This document shows positions 1 through 10,600 of a stretch of DNA of 17,660 nucleotides, piece after piece; position 1 is the first letter of the stretch, and every line of letters starts with the position of its first letter. The notes beneath the pieces are model-generated. The model had not been told where the DNA came from and searched no databases. It saw only the letters and a program-made list of their open reading frames with translations. A program made the translations under genes and the position numbers. Source of the DNA: Acanthamoeba sp. SK_2022b (Eukaryota; Discosea; Longamoebia; Acanthamoebidae); the NCBI GenBank assembly GCA_027943245.1, contig JANDJZ010000869.1, positions 1 through 17,660 of the forward strand, read 5' to 3'.

Positions 1-1048
1 CCTCGAGCTCGGCCTTGGCCGCCTGCAGCTCGTCATTGCGAGCCGTGGCCTCGGCCTCCTCGGCCTTGGCCTGCTCCTCGGTGCGGCGCGCCTCGGCGGC
101 AGACGCCTGGGCCTCGGCCTCACGCTGCTTGGCCTCGGCTTCGGCCTGGAGAGCGGCGGCTTCCCTGTCCTTGGCCTCGGCCTCGCGCGCCAGGGCGTCG
201 GCCTCGCGGGCCTTGGCCTCAGCCTCGGCAGCGAGAGCGTCGGCTTCGCGGGCCTTGGCCTCGTTCTCTGCGGCGAGAGCGGCGGCCTCGCGCGACTTGG
301 CCTCGGCCTCGCGAGAGGTCGCCTCCGACAGGGCCGCCGCGGCCTCGGCGTCGCGAGCCGCTGACTCCTCGAAGGCGCGCTGCACCTCGTTGAACACCTT
401 CTCGGCCTTCTCGATCTCCTCCTTGGAGCCCTGCGGCGCGTTGACGAGCTTGTGCCAGTCGACGTTGTACTTGAAGGTGAGGATGTGGGTGAGGGGCACG
501 CGCTTGACGGTGCCCACGATGGCGCCCGTCGACCTCAGCTTGTCCCTCATCGCCTGCACTCAACAAAATGAGCTTGTAAGACAGCGTGGCGGGACCTGCG
601 GCAAACAAAGAACGAAAGCGACCAAGAAGAAAGAAGCCGGGAATTTTTTAAAGAGGGGGCGATACCTGGACGGTGAGGGTCTCCTTGAAGTGCTCGAGGA
701 AACGGTGAGCCTGGAACTCGTCGAGGTCGCTGCCCTCGGCGCGCTTGGCCTCGTCGAGCTCGACGGCCTTGTGCACGAACGACCACACCTTCTCGGCCTC
801 CTTCTCGCCGAACTCCTGTTATTACGTTTAGCGAGGTGCTTCTGTTTAGTTGCAACTAAATCTCGAACTTTTGGATCGATTGAATTGAACAAGGGCAAAC
901 AGATGTTCACAGGGCGAGAGGAGAGAATAACGAAGAGACGAACCTCCCAGACGGCATTGAGGAACCAGACGGCCTGGTCCTTGTGCGTGCGGGTGATGAG
1001 GCTGTCAAGCTTCTCCTTGTCGTTCGAACCGGCGAGTACGTTGGCCAT
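1..1048 (-). CDS. Coiled-coil protein with conserved N-terminal domain, partial (3' end off the window); possible relative of 34-kDa actin-bundling proteins
   Basis: Three exons are visible: 944-1048, 666-815 and 1-553, with GT-AG introns at 816-943 and 554-665. Together they give 269 residues and remain open at the left edge. The ATG at 1048 is chosen because the paralogue at 17211 starts at the same place. Residues 1-85 form a compact domain containing DQAVWFLNAVWE and FLEHFKETLTV. About 60 more residues follow, including KLVNAPQGSKEEIEKAEKV. From about residue 150 to the edge the protein is an Ala/Glu/Lys/Arg helix with a roughly 14-residue period (EAKAREADALAAEA and variants), predicted to be a coiled coil. 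The N-terminal layout recalls the calcium-regulated 34-kDa actin-bundling protein of Dictyostelium. That link is from memory and tentative, and the segment matching its EF-hand lacks the acidic ligands. The reading frame and exons are firm; the function is not. Confidence 0.8.
15..350 (-). repeat. Imperfect ~42-bp tandem repeats encoding a 14-residue-period coiled coil
   Basis: The last visible exon of the left-hand gene is built from degenerate 42-bp units. Read on the minus strand they encode variants of EAKAREADALAAEA. On the plus strand the same DNA appears as repeated gcctcggcct/ccttggcctc blocks. Two heptads per unit suits a regular coiled coil or a single alpha helix. The repeat also creates long meaningless open frames on the opposite strand. 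Confidence 0.75.
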
Positions 1049-1647
1049 AGTTACGAGTGTGGTGGGTGCTGTGGGTGAGTGTAGTGTACAGGGTGGGCTT
1101 GGGGAAATGCGGGTAGGCGCCGGCACACGGAAGGTAGGTTGTCGCCGTGTTCTTGGCACTACACGATTGGACGGACTTTAAACTCAAATGAATTGGTTTC
1201 GATTTTGGTTGGCTGGACACCAACACAGTAGGTTGTTACTCGAAGGGGCATCTGTGCCGCGAGGTCGGCATCACCTCTGGTGACGTCCCGATGGACGACA
1301 GAAGGTCTCCGAATGGAATCGGAGCTCCGCTTGCATGTTTAAGGTTCCAGGTGCAGGGGAGCTCTACTTGCCCTTCCCTGAGGGCTTGTGTCGTATCTAC
1401 GCTGTTCGGTGGTTTGATCGGCGTTTAGGCTTTTTTGAAAGAAAGGATAAGAAGCCAAAAAAGAAGACATCCTTGTAAGCACCATGTGACCTAGCTACCG
1501 GTTGAACAGAATTAAGAGAAAGAGAAACATAGAGAAAAGAGGCCTAGCACTGCCAGGATCCCTCATCAACCTTGATCCGGGGCCTTTGTTGAGTCTCAAC
1601 CGCTCCAGGAGTTTGTAAATCGCTATCATACTGTCGGATCTGGGTAG
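1049..1647. other. Divergent intergenic region between the coiled-coil gene and the myosin gene
   Basis: This 599-bp spacer separates two outward-directed start codons, so it should contain both promoters. ATTGG (CCAAT on the minus strand) occurs at 1166-1170 and 1192-1196, and a TTTAAA lies at about 1177. All three are 120-150 bp upstream of the left gene's ATG and could belong to its promoter. No convincing TATA box is seen for the myosin. No tRNA, 5S rRNA or coding exon was recognised. Short perfect inverted repeats are frequent (1247-1258, 1271-1283, 1284-1297, 1307-1324, 1370-1385, 1588-1600); see findings. Confidence 0.6.
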
Positions 1648-4600
1648 ATGTCCCGCTCCTTCATCCCATCAGCCTCTCCGGCAGCAGGATGGCGCAAGAG
1701 CGTGACTGTAGCGGCCGTGCCGACTACTCCTCCGCCTGTGGTTCTCACCGACGAGATGCTCAACGCCCTGCCTCCACAAGGCATCGAAGATATGATTACT
1801 CTCGAACAGCTATCAGAGGAGACCATTCTCGCCAACCTCAAACGTCGGTTCGACAAGAAGCTCATCTATGTGCGCCCCCCTTTTTCCCGAAGCGAAGAAT
1901 GAGTATTAGCTCCGTTCCTCCAAATTGACCACGATGAACAGACGTACACGGGCTCCATCTTGGTCTCCGTCAACCCCTATGAGCATCTGCCCATCTACAC
2001 ACACCAACTGCTGAAGCAGTATATTGGGCAAAGAGTGGGCGCCCTTCCGCCCCACATCTTCGCCGTGGCGAACGCAGCCTACACGGCTCTCGTAGCTGAT
2101 CGAAGAAATCAGTCCGTAATCATCAGGTACCTCTCGTTAATCGTTGCTAATTTCCATTGAATTAAATTAAACGATTAGCTGGTGGCCCGAGCAGCGGAGA
2201 GTCAGGAGCTGGAAAGACCGAGGCAACCAAGCTCATCATGCAGTTCTTGGCCCAGCGAACAAACAAGCAGTCGTCAGTCGAGAGCAAGATACTTGAGGCC
2301 AACCCGGTGTTGGAGGCCTTCGGCAATGCAGCTACCGTCCGCAACAACAACTCTTCACGCTTCGTATGTACACCGCTAGCGTTGCGCGTTGTGCAAAGCA
2401 TCACTGACACGCGCTGTGCTCATCCTTGTCTCAGGGTCGCTACGTGGAGATTCAGTTCGATGAGAGCTGTACGGGCATCAAGGGAGCACGCATCACCAAC
2501 TGTACCTCGCTCCCTCCCAGCGTATTGTTGAGGGCGCCCGTTCTTACGTACCAGTGATGTACTCGCAGATCTGCTGGAGAAGTCCCGCATTGTCAAGCAG
2601 GCTCAAGGCGAGAGAAACTATCACATCTTCTACATGTTTCTCGAGGGCGCCACTGCTGATATGAAGAGTGCCTTCCTCCACCCAACTCCCCTATTCAGTG
2701 TCGGCTTTGACTGATTCGTTCTTCTGCGCGCGTGTATGTGTATGTGTTGTGCAGACCTGTATGGGCTCTCGGATATGCGCGACTTCCATTACCTAAACCA
2801 AAGCGGCGTGTACTTCATCCCGAACGTGAATGACAAACAAGACTGGGAACGCATGCTTGTAAGCATTGGCCTACTTATAAGCACGTAACTATTTACACTG
2901 ACACTCTCCATGTGGGTAGACTGCCATGGCGCTGTTGGGCATCACGGACGAAGAGCAAAACGACATCTATGCTGTGCTGGCTGCAATTTTGCACCTGGGC
3001 AACGTGACCTTCAGCACCAACGACAAGAGCACAGCGATCGTGAGCGATGAAGCTCGTGCGTTTATTCACCTCTTTTTCCAAAAACTGATACAAGCACTAG
3101 CTGACTCTCGTTCCATGCTTGCAGGGCTGCGGCTTGTGTCAAACCTCCTGCGAGTGGATAACGAAGACCTACGGGCAGCTTTGACCACGCGCCTCATTGA
3201 CGTAGGCAAGGAGCGCATGTTCAAGCCGCTATTGCGGGAAGAGGTTCGTTGGCGTACATCATGAGAGCTTCATCATCACTCTTCATGATGCAAACGCGGT
3301 GAGTTGCTGCCGTGTATGAATACCAGGCCACCGATACTCGGGACACGCTGTCAAAGTCCCTGTACGACCGCTTATTCAACTGGCTGGTGGGCAAAATCAA
3401 TGCGGCCATTGGAGGTGAAAAACCCGAAGTTCCTGAGGGAAAGAAGCCGCCAGAGACCCGGTTCATCGGCGTCCTGGACATCTTTGGCTTCGAGAACTTT
3501 GCGGTAAAGCCCTCGCCGCGAGAGCCCTAGGGCTGCTGGTACTGACGGTGTCCATGTGTTTGATTCCGAAGTGGAACAGCCTAGAGCAGCTGTGCATCAA
3601 CTACACAAACGAAGCGCTCCAACAGCACTTCAATCAGCACATTTTCAAGCTCGAACAGAAGGAGTACGAATTGCAAGGAGTCAAGTGGGAGAGCATCCCG
3701 TTCGTCGATAACCAGAGCTGCCTTGACCTTATCGAAGGGGTCCGCTCACCACTGACTTTTCTGTTGACAATCTACCTTGGGTGAAGGGGAGAGCTAATCT
3801 CGCGTCGCGCTCCGTTCGTTGGCTCCGGACAGACTCGACCGCCGGGCGTGTTGGCTCTTCTCGATGAGGAATCCAGGTTCCCCAAAGGAACAGACGAGTC
3901 CTTCTTGAAGAAGATCAATGAAGCTCACAACAAGCACAAGAGCTACGAGATGCCTCGACGCCGCGGAAACAACTTCATCATCAAACACTATGCCGGAGAC
4001 GTATACGCCGTTACCGCCACTGCGTGTTGGTAGAGCCAATTCAATCGCAGAGACTCGTCGACTGACATAGCGTTGTGCAGGTGAGCTACGAAGTAAGCGA
4101 GTTCTTGGAGAAGAACAGAGACTCGCTCAGTGCGAACATGGTCGCGGCCATGAACACCTCCAATCTCCAACTGATCAAGGCCCTCTTTGCCGAAGATGAG
4201 AACGGGGGACCGTCCGGTCTCCCGTCCGCCCGAGGCGTCCAGGCGATGACCCAGTCCATCGGCGCCAATAACGCAGGCACTCTGCGCGGCAAGCCCTCAT
4301 CGAGCATCATCTCGTCGTTCAGGGTGTGCAGCCTTCGACTCCATATGCAGTGCGCTCGCTCATGCACTTACTGACACGTGTTCCATCGTTGCCAGGTCCA
4401 ACTTCGCACGCTGATGGACACCCTCACCGCTACCGCCCCGCACTACGTGCGCTGCTTGAAGCCGAACGTGTTGAAATTGCCTGCCGTCTTCGACAGCGAC
4501 ATGGTGCTGAACCAACTGCGCTACGCGGGCATGATGGAGACCATCAAGATCAGGTTTTTCTTCTTGCTTTGCTTGGCCTAGTGGCGTCACACGTAAAGTC

Positions 4601-7600
4601 GAGAGAGGCTCCTCACGAAGCTTCCTCGATGGCCCACGGTTTATAGGAAGGCCGGCTTTCCAGTTCGGCTGACGTTCGACATTTTCTGGCGTAACTACAA
4701 ATGCCTCGCTCCCCAGACGCGCGATCTCATACTCGAAAGAGAGAACCTCGAGGTATCCGCCACTACGCGCAAACGGCGTTTGTAGAGCCATGCGTGATGT
4801 GGGGACCCACTAATCATTCGTTGCGACAACGCACGTGCAGATGGTCAAGTCAGGCATGAAAATTCTTCTCGACGCGCTCAAGAACCAGAAGCTCACCGAC
4901 CCCAAAGACTTCCAGGTGGGCAAGTCAAAGGTCTTCATGAGAGACAAGCAGGTGCGCCCTCTCCCGTACTCCAACGACGTTGTTTCGTGTGGGTTGCCTG
5001 GCGGTTTGTCTAACACGTCGTTACATCACGCGCCAGGCCGCTGTGCTCGACGAACGAAGGCAGGCCCTGCTGCGCGATCACGTGGTAGTTCTGCAAAAGG
5101 TGTGGCCTCTCGCACTCGAACTCTGGCTGTAGCTCACTTCTAATCGTCTCGTGTGTAGTACTGGCGAGGGTGCAAGGCACGCACTCAGTTTCGGAAGGCC
5201 CGTGCGGCCATCCTCCTCATCCAATCGGTCATGCGCATGGCCGCAGCCAAGTAGGCTCCCCTTCCTGCCTCGCTCCCCCCTAACAGTGAAAAGATTTATC
5301 TATCCCGCTCACTCACGCGCTTGCGACCAGACGGCGCGCCAAGCGGACATTGCGTTTGATCGTGTTCTTGCAGAACCGCATCCAAGGCTACATCGTACGC
5401 AAGCACTACCTGAAGAAACGAAGGGCTGCGATCACCATACAAGTACGACGCGTAGACTTTGAAAATGACTTATCCACATCAAGACGCGTGTCCGCTGACA
5501 GTGGCTCGCTACGTAAAACCTGCAGTGCTTCTGGCGCAGGCGACAGGCGAAGAAGCGGCTGGCGGTGGAGCGCGAGCGCAAGACGACGCACGACAAGGCC
5601 GAGCTGGCTGCGGAGATGGAGCGTCAGCGAAACGAAGAGCTACAGCAGGCCCTCAAAAGCCAGGAGGACAAGAAGAACGCGGCCAAAGACCTCAAGCAGG
5701 AGGTCGACATGAAGCTGCAGAACCAGCAGCTCCAGGAGCTCGGGGTGCGCACCGAACTGGCCGCCCTCCAAGCCGACTTTGCAAACAGTGGCGCGCGAAG
5801 CGGTGGTGTCCTCTCTGGGTATGCGATCCCCTCAACTGCGGAGCTCGGCTTTTTGGGCCCTGTCTTACGCCGACGTCAATGCTGTGGCGTTATTCAGGAG
5901 CTTCGCCTCTTCGTCCCAACTTACTAAGGGCGAAGAGGTGTCCGAGGTGAAGGAGCGAGTCAACAAGCCGCAAGTCGATCCGTTCTCGCACGAGTACGCG
6001 CCTCACGCGATGATGGGCGCCGGCAACGCTGATTTCATCCCGCTCCGCAGGGAGGACCTATCGGTCGGCGAGGAAACGGCCAAACTGTTCAACTTCCACA
6101 GCTACGCCATTCGTAATTTCTCGCATCACACGTCGGGGGGCGTGTTCCGTCGAAAGACGGTCACCCCTGACCAGTTGCTCTGCTACTCCATGGTACGCAT
6201 GTTTTTAAGGCAAACCGCGGATTGTCAGTTGTTCGGCATAATGACACGTCCTTTCAATCCCAGCAACCTCTTGCTGGCGCTCTCACCAAGTCCGTAGCCG
6301 ACAGCGAAAGCAAGAGCAAGATCGCCATCGAGATATCTCGAAGTACGTGTGAACCTTTGGTTGAGGTTGACCCGCGCATCAAACGCTGCCTCCCCCTCTG
6401 ATACTGCTTCTATGCTACAGAGATTCTGTTGTGGATGGAAAATGAGGATCACGCTGCGGCACGATACGTGCTGTTGAAGGTAAAACCCCTCCCACGCCCA
6501 CAGAGCTTCTTACGGCTTTGGACCAGCCCCCCGCGCTGACTGCGTTGTACGTGCAGGGTTTGGTGATCCGCGAAATGCGAGAGGAGATCTACTGCCAGCT
6601 CCTCCGCATGCTCTATCGCAATGCCGGAGCGTACGACTCACCCCCCCCCCCCACTCTCCACACGACGCCTTGTGCGACTGAACTAGCCTCTGTCAGTTAT
6701 TGACTGTACCCGTTTCTCGCCACCACCGGTTTTCCCACAGGCACTTCGCGCTCAACATTTGGAAGCTCATACTCTTCTGCTGCTCGACCTTCAGGTATCT
6801 GTTATGGGCACTGGGGTCGTCTCCGTGGTCGTTGTCGCACTCCCGCTAACGCGGTGCGTGTTCGCCGACAGACCACCGACGTCGTTCACCAAGTACCTGC
6901 TGTCGTTCCTCTTCATGCATTGCTCGTCCGAGGTGCGCGAGGAGGAGAACAGGCAGTGCCCGAGCGCCAAGTCCCGCAAGAAGGAGAAGGAGCGGCGACT
7001 CGATCTCACCAACGAGCCCAGGAAGCTCGACGATCGCACCATCATGTTCCCCTTGTACGGGAACAAGGAGGTGGGCATCCTGGCCGCCTTCACGCTCAAG
7101 GCGCTGCGTCGTACGTTCCAGAACGGCGACCGGCGGATGGTGCCCTCCGTCACCGAACTCGTAGCCCTCGCGGTGTGTGCCCTCTGTCTTCCCTCCCTTA
7201 GCAATGGCTTGGCCGTCACCTTACCCGAGCTGCGATGGGACTCAGGATATGGACAAGATCGTGTGTCGCTTCTGCATGCTCGATGGTCGCACGTCGGCGT
7301 TCTATGTGGGAGCTGCCACCACAGGTAGGGTGACGGAGTACCCAACCAAACATTGCCAGCCAGTCCAGTTGCTGACCCGATGTTCGAACAGTGGCCGAGG
7401 TGCTGGCTTCGATGTGCGAGCGTATCCGAATCCTCAACCCGACCGGATGGTCGCTCCTGGTCACTTACAATGACCACACCTGTACGTTCTAGCCCTCCGA
7501 GCATCGGTGACTTCTGTGAGCGAGCTGACGCCAATCGATATTCAAACAGACAAACTGCTGCGACCAAACGATCGACTGGTTGACATACTGGCCACCTACG

Positions 7601-10600
7601 AGGAGCTCAAGAAGTCGATGAAACTGAGCAAGAACATCCACATCATCGACGTCGACGTTCAGTTTGTTCTCAAGAAGCTCTTCTTCTTCGAAGGGCCGCC
7701 CGAACGTCACGACGACATTGAGATCAACCTGCTTTGCTGGCAGGCGCAGAACGATCTGCGCTGCAATCGGCTCTGGTGCACGCAAGCCCAGGTACATGGA
7801 GCACGCTCCGTATTCCCTTGAGCTACCTCTCTTAGCCCCTGTCTGTCCTGTGCGCGTGTCTGCGTGCAGGCTGTCAAGTTTGCCGCGTTGCAGTTGCAGT
7901 ACGAGGTGGGCGACCACGATCCCAAGCGCAATATCACCGAATTGCTGTACCACTTCTTCTTTCCACAACTCTCCCAATATAACGCTGTTTTGTGGACCCA
8001 CAACTCTCACACGTCTAACCGCTCTGCTGTACAGCCCACAACTACTCAGCGCAGATATGCTCAGCACGCGCGACGCCGGTTATTGGGACAGAGCGGTACC
8101 TTCTCAACACTTGAGTATCTGGGCTTCCCCTGCCTTGGTGATGTAAGCTAATCCCCGTGCCAACAACCCCCACCAGATCGGCACCGAGCACGAGAAATAC
8201 ATCGGCATCGACCCGGCGGCGGCGAAGAAGGGCTATATGGTGATGGCCTCGGGACTGCCCTTCTATGGCTACATTCCATTCACCATCACCGTGCGTTCCC
8301 AGTTGCCCCCCCCCCCTCTCCGTTGCGCCAACGCGCATCTTTCTACTGACTCACGTGCGCAAAATGAACATAAGCTCACACTCTTGTCTGACTCTGTGTT
8401 GGCAGATCCCACCGCCCCCCGAAGGCGCGCCTCCTGTGGTGCTCCCTCTCTCGCTTCCCAACAAGTTTGCGATCCTCATCGGCGCCTCCTCGGTCGTGTT
8501 CTACAACCTGACCACCAAGGTACAGACTGTTCCGCAGGCTGTTGTTTGAGTTGGGCGCTGTGCTGGCAATTGGGTAAACTTGACCCAACGATCGATTTGT
8601 GCGTGCAGGAACCGATCCTCAAGTTCCATTACAGCAAGGTCTACGAGTGGTCCTACTCGAGCACCGAGCTCTACATGACCGTTTTCCACAACAACGCTGC
8701 ACTCGACCTTGTCTTCCCCACCACCTTGGTGCGTGCCTCCCTTTCTCGTGGCCTCGCAAGTATGTATGTGTGAGCGTGCGAGGAGGCTCCAACTCACCTT
8801 GCGCCGTGCGCAATACAGGGAGATGACGTGTGCTACATGCTGACCACGTACGTGGACAAGCTCAAGGAGAATGCCAAGTATGCTCGCGCTTTGCTCGACT
8901 ACAAGGTGGACGACGAGTCGCTGCTGAGCTTCGAGAAGGGCGCCATCATCAACATACTCGAGAAGAGTGTCGACGGGTGGTGCCTGGGCGAATCGCAGGG
9001 CAAGCAGGGCATGTTCCCCGTGGCCATGACCGAGTTCATCCTCACCGACTCGGCCGACTTTCAGCTCATTCCGCTCCTTCCGCACGCCGAGCGACGGAAA
9101 AATTCCTCCGGATCTACCATGCGGGCCGCTCCCCTCGACCATGCCCACCCCGATGACCCCAAGGTGTCCACCAAAAAGAAGAAGGTAACCCCTACCCTTT
9201 TGAAGTTCTCTGTGTGCGTGTCTGCGCGCATGCGCTATGTGCTGTGCAGTGGCCAACTCTGAATCGTGTGTGCGTGTTTGTGTTCCATCTGAAGGAATCA
9301 GCGTCCAAGAAGCGAACGCCGACGTTGCGCGCGCTCGGTTCACTGCTGTTGGGCGACGGTAAGACGAGCTCCAAGGGAGGCAAGGAGGGCGACGCGTCCT
9401 CAGACGTCATGTCTTCTCCGAGCGCAGAAGGAAAGAGGATCGAAGGCACGCGCCCTCGGTGCTGTGGGCTGGCGTTCAAGCACAGCTGCGCTTTACTAAC
9501 GTGGGGCCTTTCCTTTTGAGATGCAGTCGTCTTGGGCAGAGCCGGCGGACCACACACGATGCTCGCGTGGGCAGAATACAACTTTAGCAAGACGCCCATG
9601 ACCAAGCCCAGCACGCTCATGAAGTGGAAATCGGGCGGCAGCGCCTCGCCCCACGAGATGCTGACGTTCTCGATGGTACTCCCTCCCACGCACACTACCT
9701 CTACGTCTCTCCACTCACTCTCTTCATTCGACCACTTCGCAAATCAGAGCCCGATCAAAGCACCTCTGCTCAGCTTCAGCGAAGTGTCGAGCAAAGAGAA
9801 GAAGGAGAAGCTGTGCAAGGCGGCCGTGAGGATCTTCAACAGTACGGGCGAGGGCAATTTCTTTTATATTTATGATTTATTTATGAATTTTTGGGCCCAG
9901 GCATTATGAAGTTCATGGGTGACTTCCCGCTGGGCAAGTCCGACCGGACAAGGCTGGCCCAGGAGATCATCCAGGAGGGCATCGACGACCCCCAGCTGCG
10001 CGACGAGATATACTGTCAGCTCATCAAGCAGACCAACAACAACCCCAAGAGGTTTGCCCGTGTGGGCGCGCGCGAGGCATTTGGCTCGGTCACGCTCATG
10101 CGCATGTTCGTGATGGCGTGTTGCGTGCGCGCCGCGCAGTGAGTCGATGCTCAAGGGCTTCGAGTTGATGGGTCTCTGCGTCGCATGCTTCAGTGGTTCG
10201 CCGTCGTTCTCGCCCTACCTCACGCAGTTCTTGGCCGAAGCCTCCGACCTTTCCACCGTACGCCAGCTGCCGCTCACTGTGCTCGATCTTCGCGCAAGCC
10301 TAGCTCACCCTCGCCTCTCCCTCCCCTCCTGCAGGACCGCGACGCAGTGTCGGCAGACCACGCGCGTCGGGTGCTCAGGAAGCTGTTGAAGACCATGCAG
10401 GTGGCCCACAAGCGCAGGCAGGCGCCCTCGGTCTATGAGATCAAGTATGCGAGCGCGAAGCGACCCCCAACCCACATGCGTTCAGTTAAGTGAAGAGAGG
10501 GGAGAAAGACTCACTCAATTCGACCTACCTGCTCTCCCGCATTAGAGCGCTCGCGGACTCCACACCGATCATGTGCATGGTGGAGTTGCCCGATGGTGAC

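Noticed and set aside
15..1181. Open frame of 388 codons on the plus strand, Ala/Ser-rich
   Set aside because: It is the antisense shadow of the coiled-coil repeat exon and crosses both well-supported introns. The minus-strand frame has a paralogue with matching exons.
1201..1420. Possible tRNA or 5S rRNA gene in the hairpin-rich spacer
   Set aside because: No acceptor-stem pairing, T-loop or 5S internal control region could be found.
5540..5564. Acceptor GCGCAG ending at 5539 for the fourth IQ exon
   Set aside because: It puts the charged helix out of frame. The acceptor ending at 5525 keeps phase and completes an IQ motif ([15 protein letters not shown]).
6791..7567. Minus-strand open frame of 258 codons
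   Set aside because: Antisense to the MyTH4 and FERM exons; spans introns and shows no motif.
7947..7990. Continuation of the FERM exon past 7946 (would add [15 protein letters not shown])
   Set aside because: It would require a 44-bp intron with donor GTGGAC. The GTACCA donor at 7947 gives a normal 88-bp intron and a clean FERM F2 join, [14 protein letters not shown].
8501..9343. Minus-strand open frame of 280 codons opposite the SH3 region
   Set aside because: It crosses several phase-consistent myosin introns and has no family resemblance.
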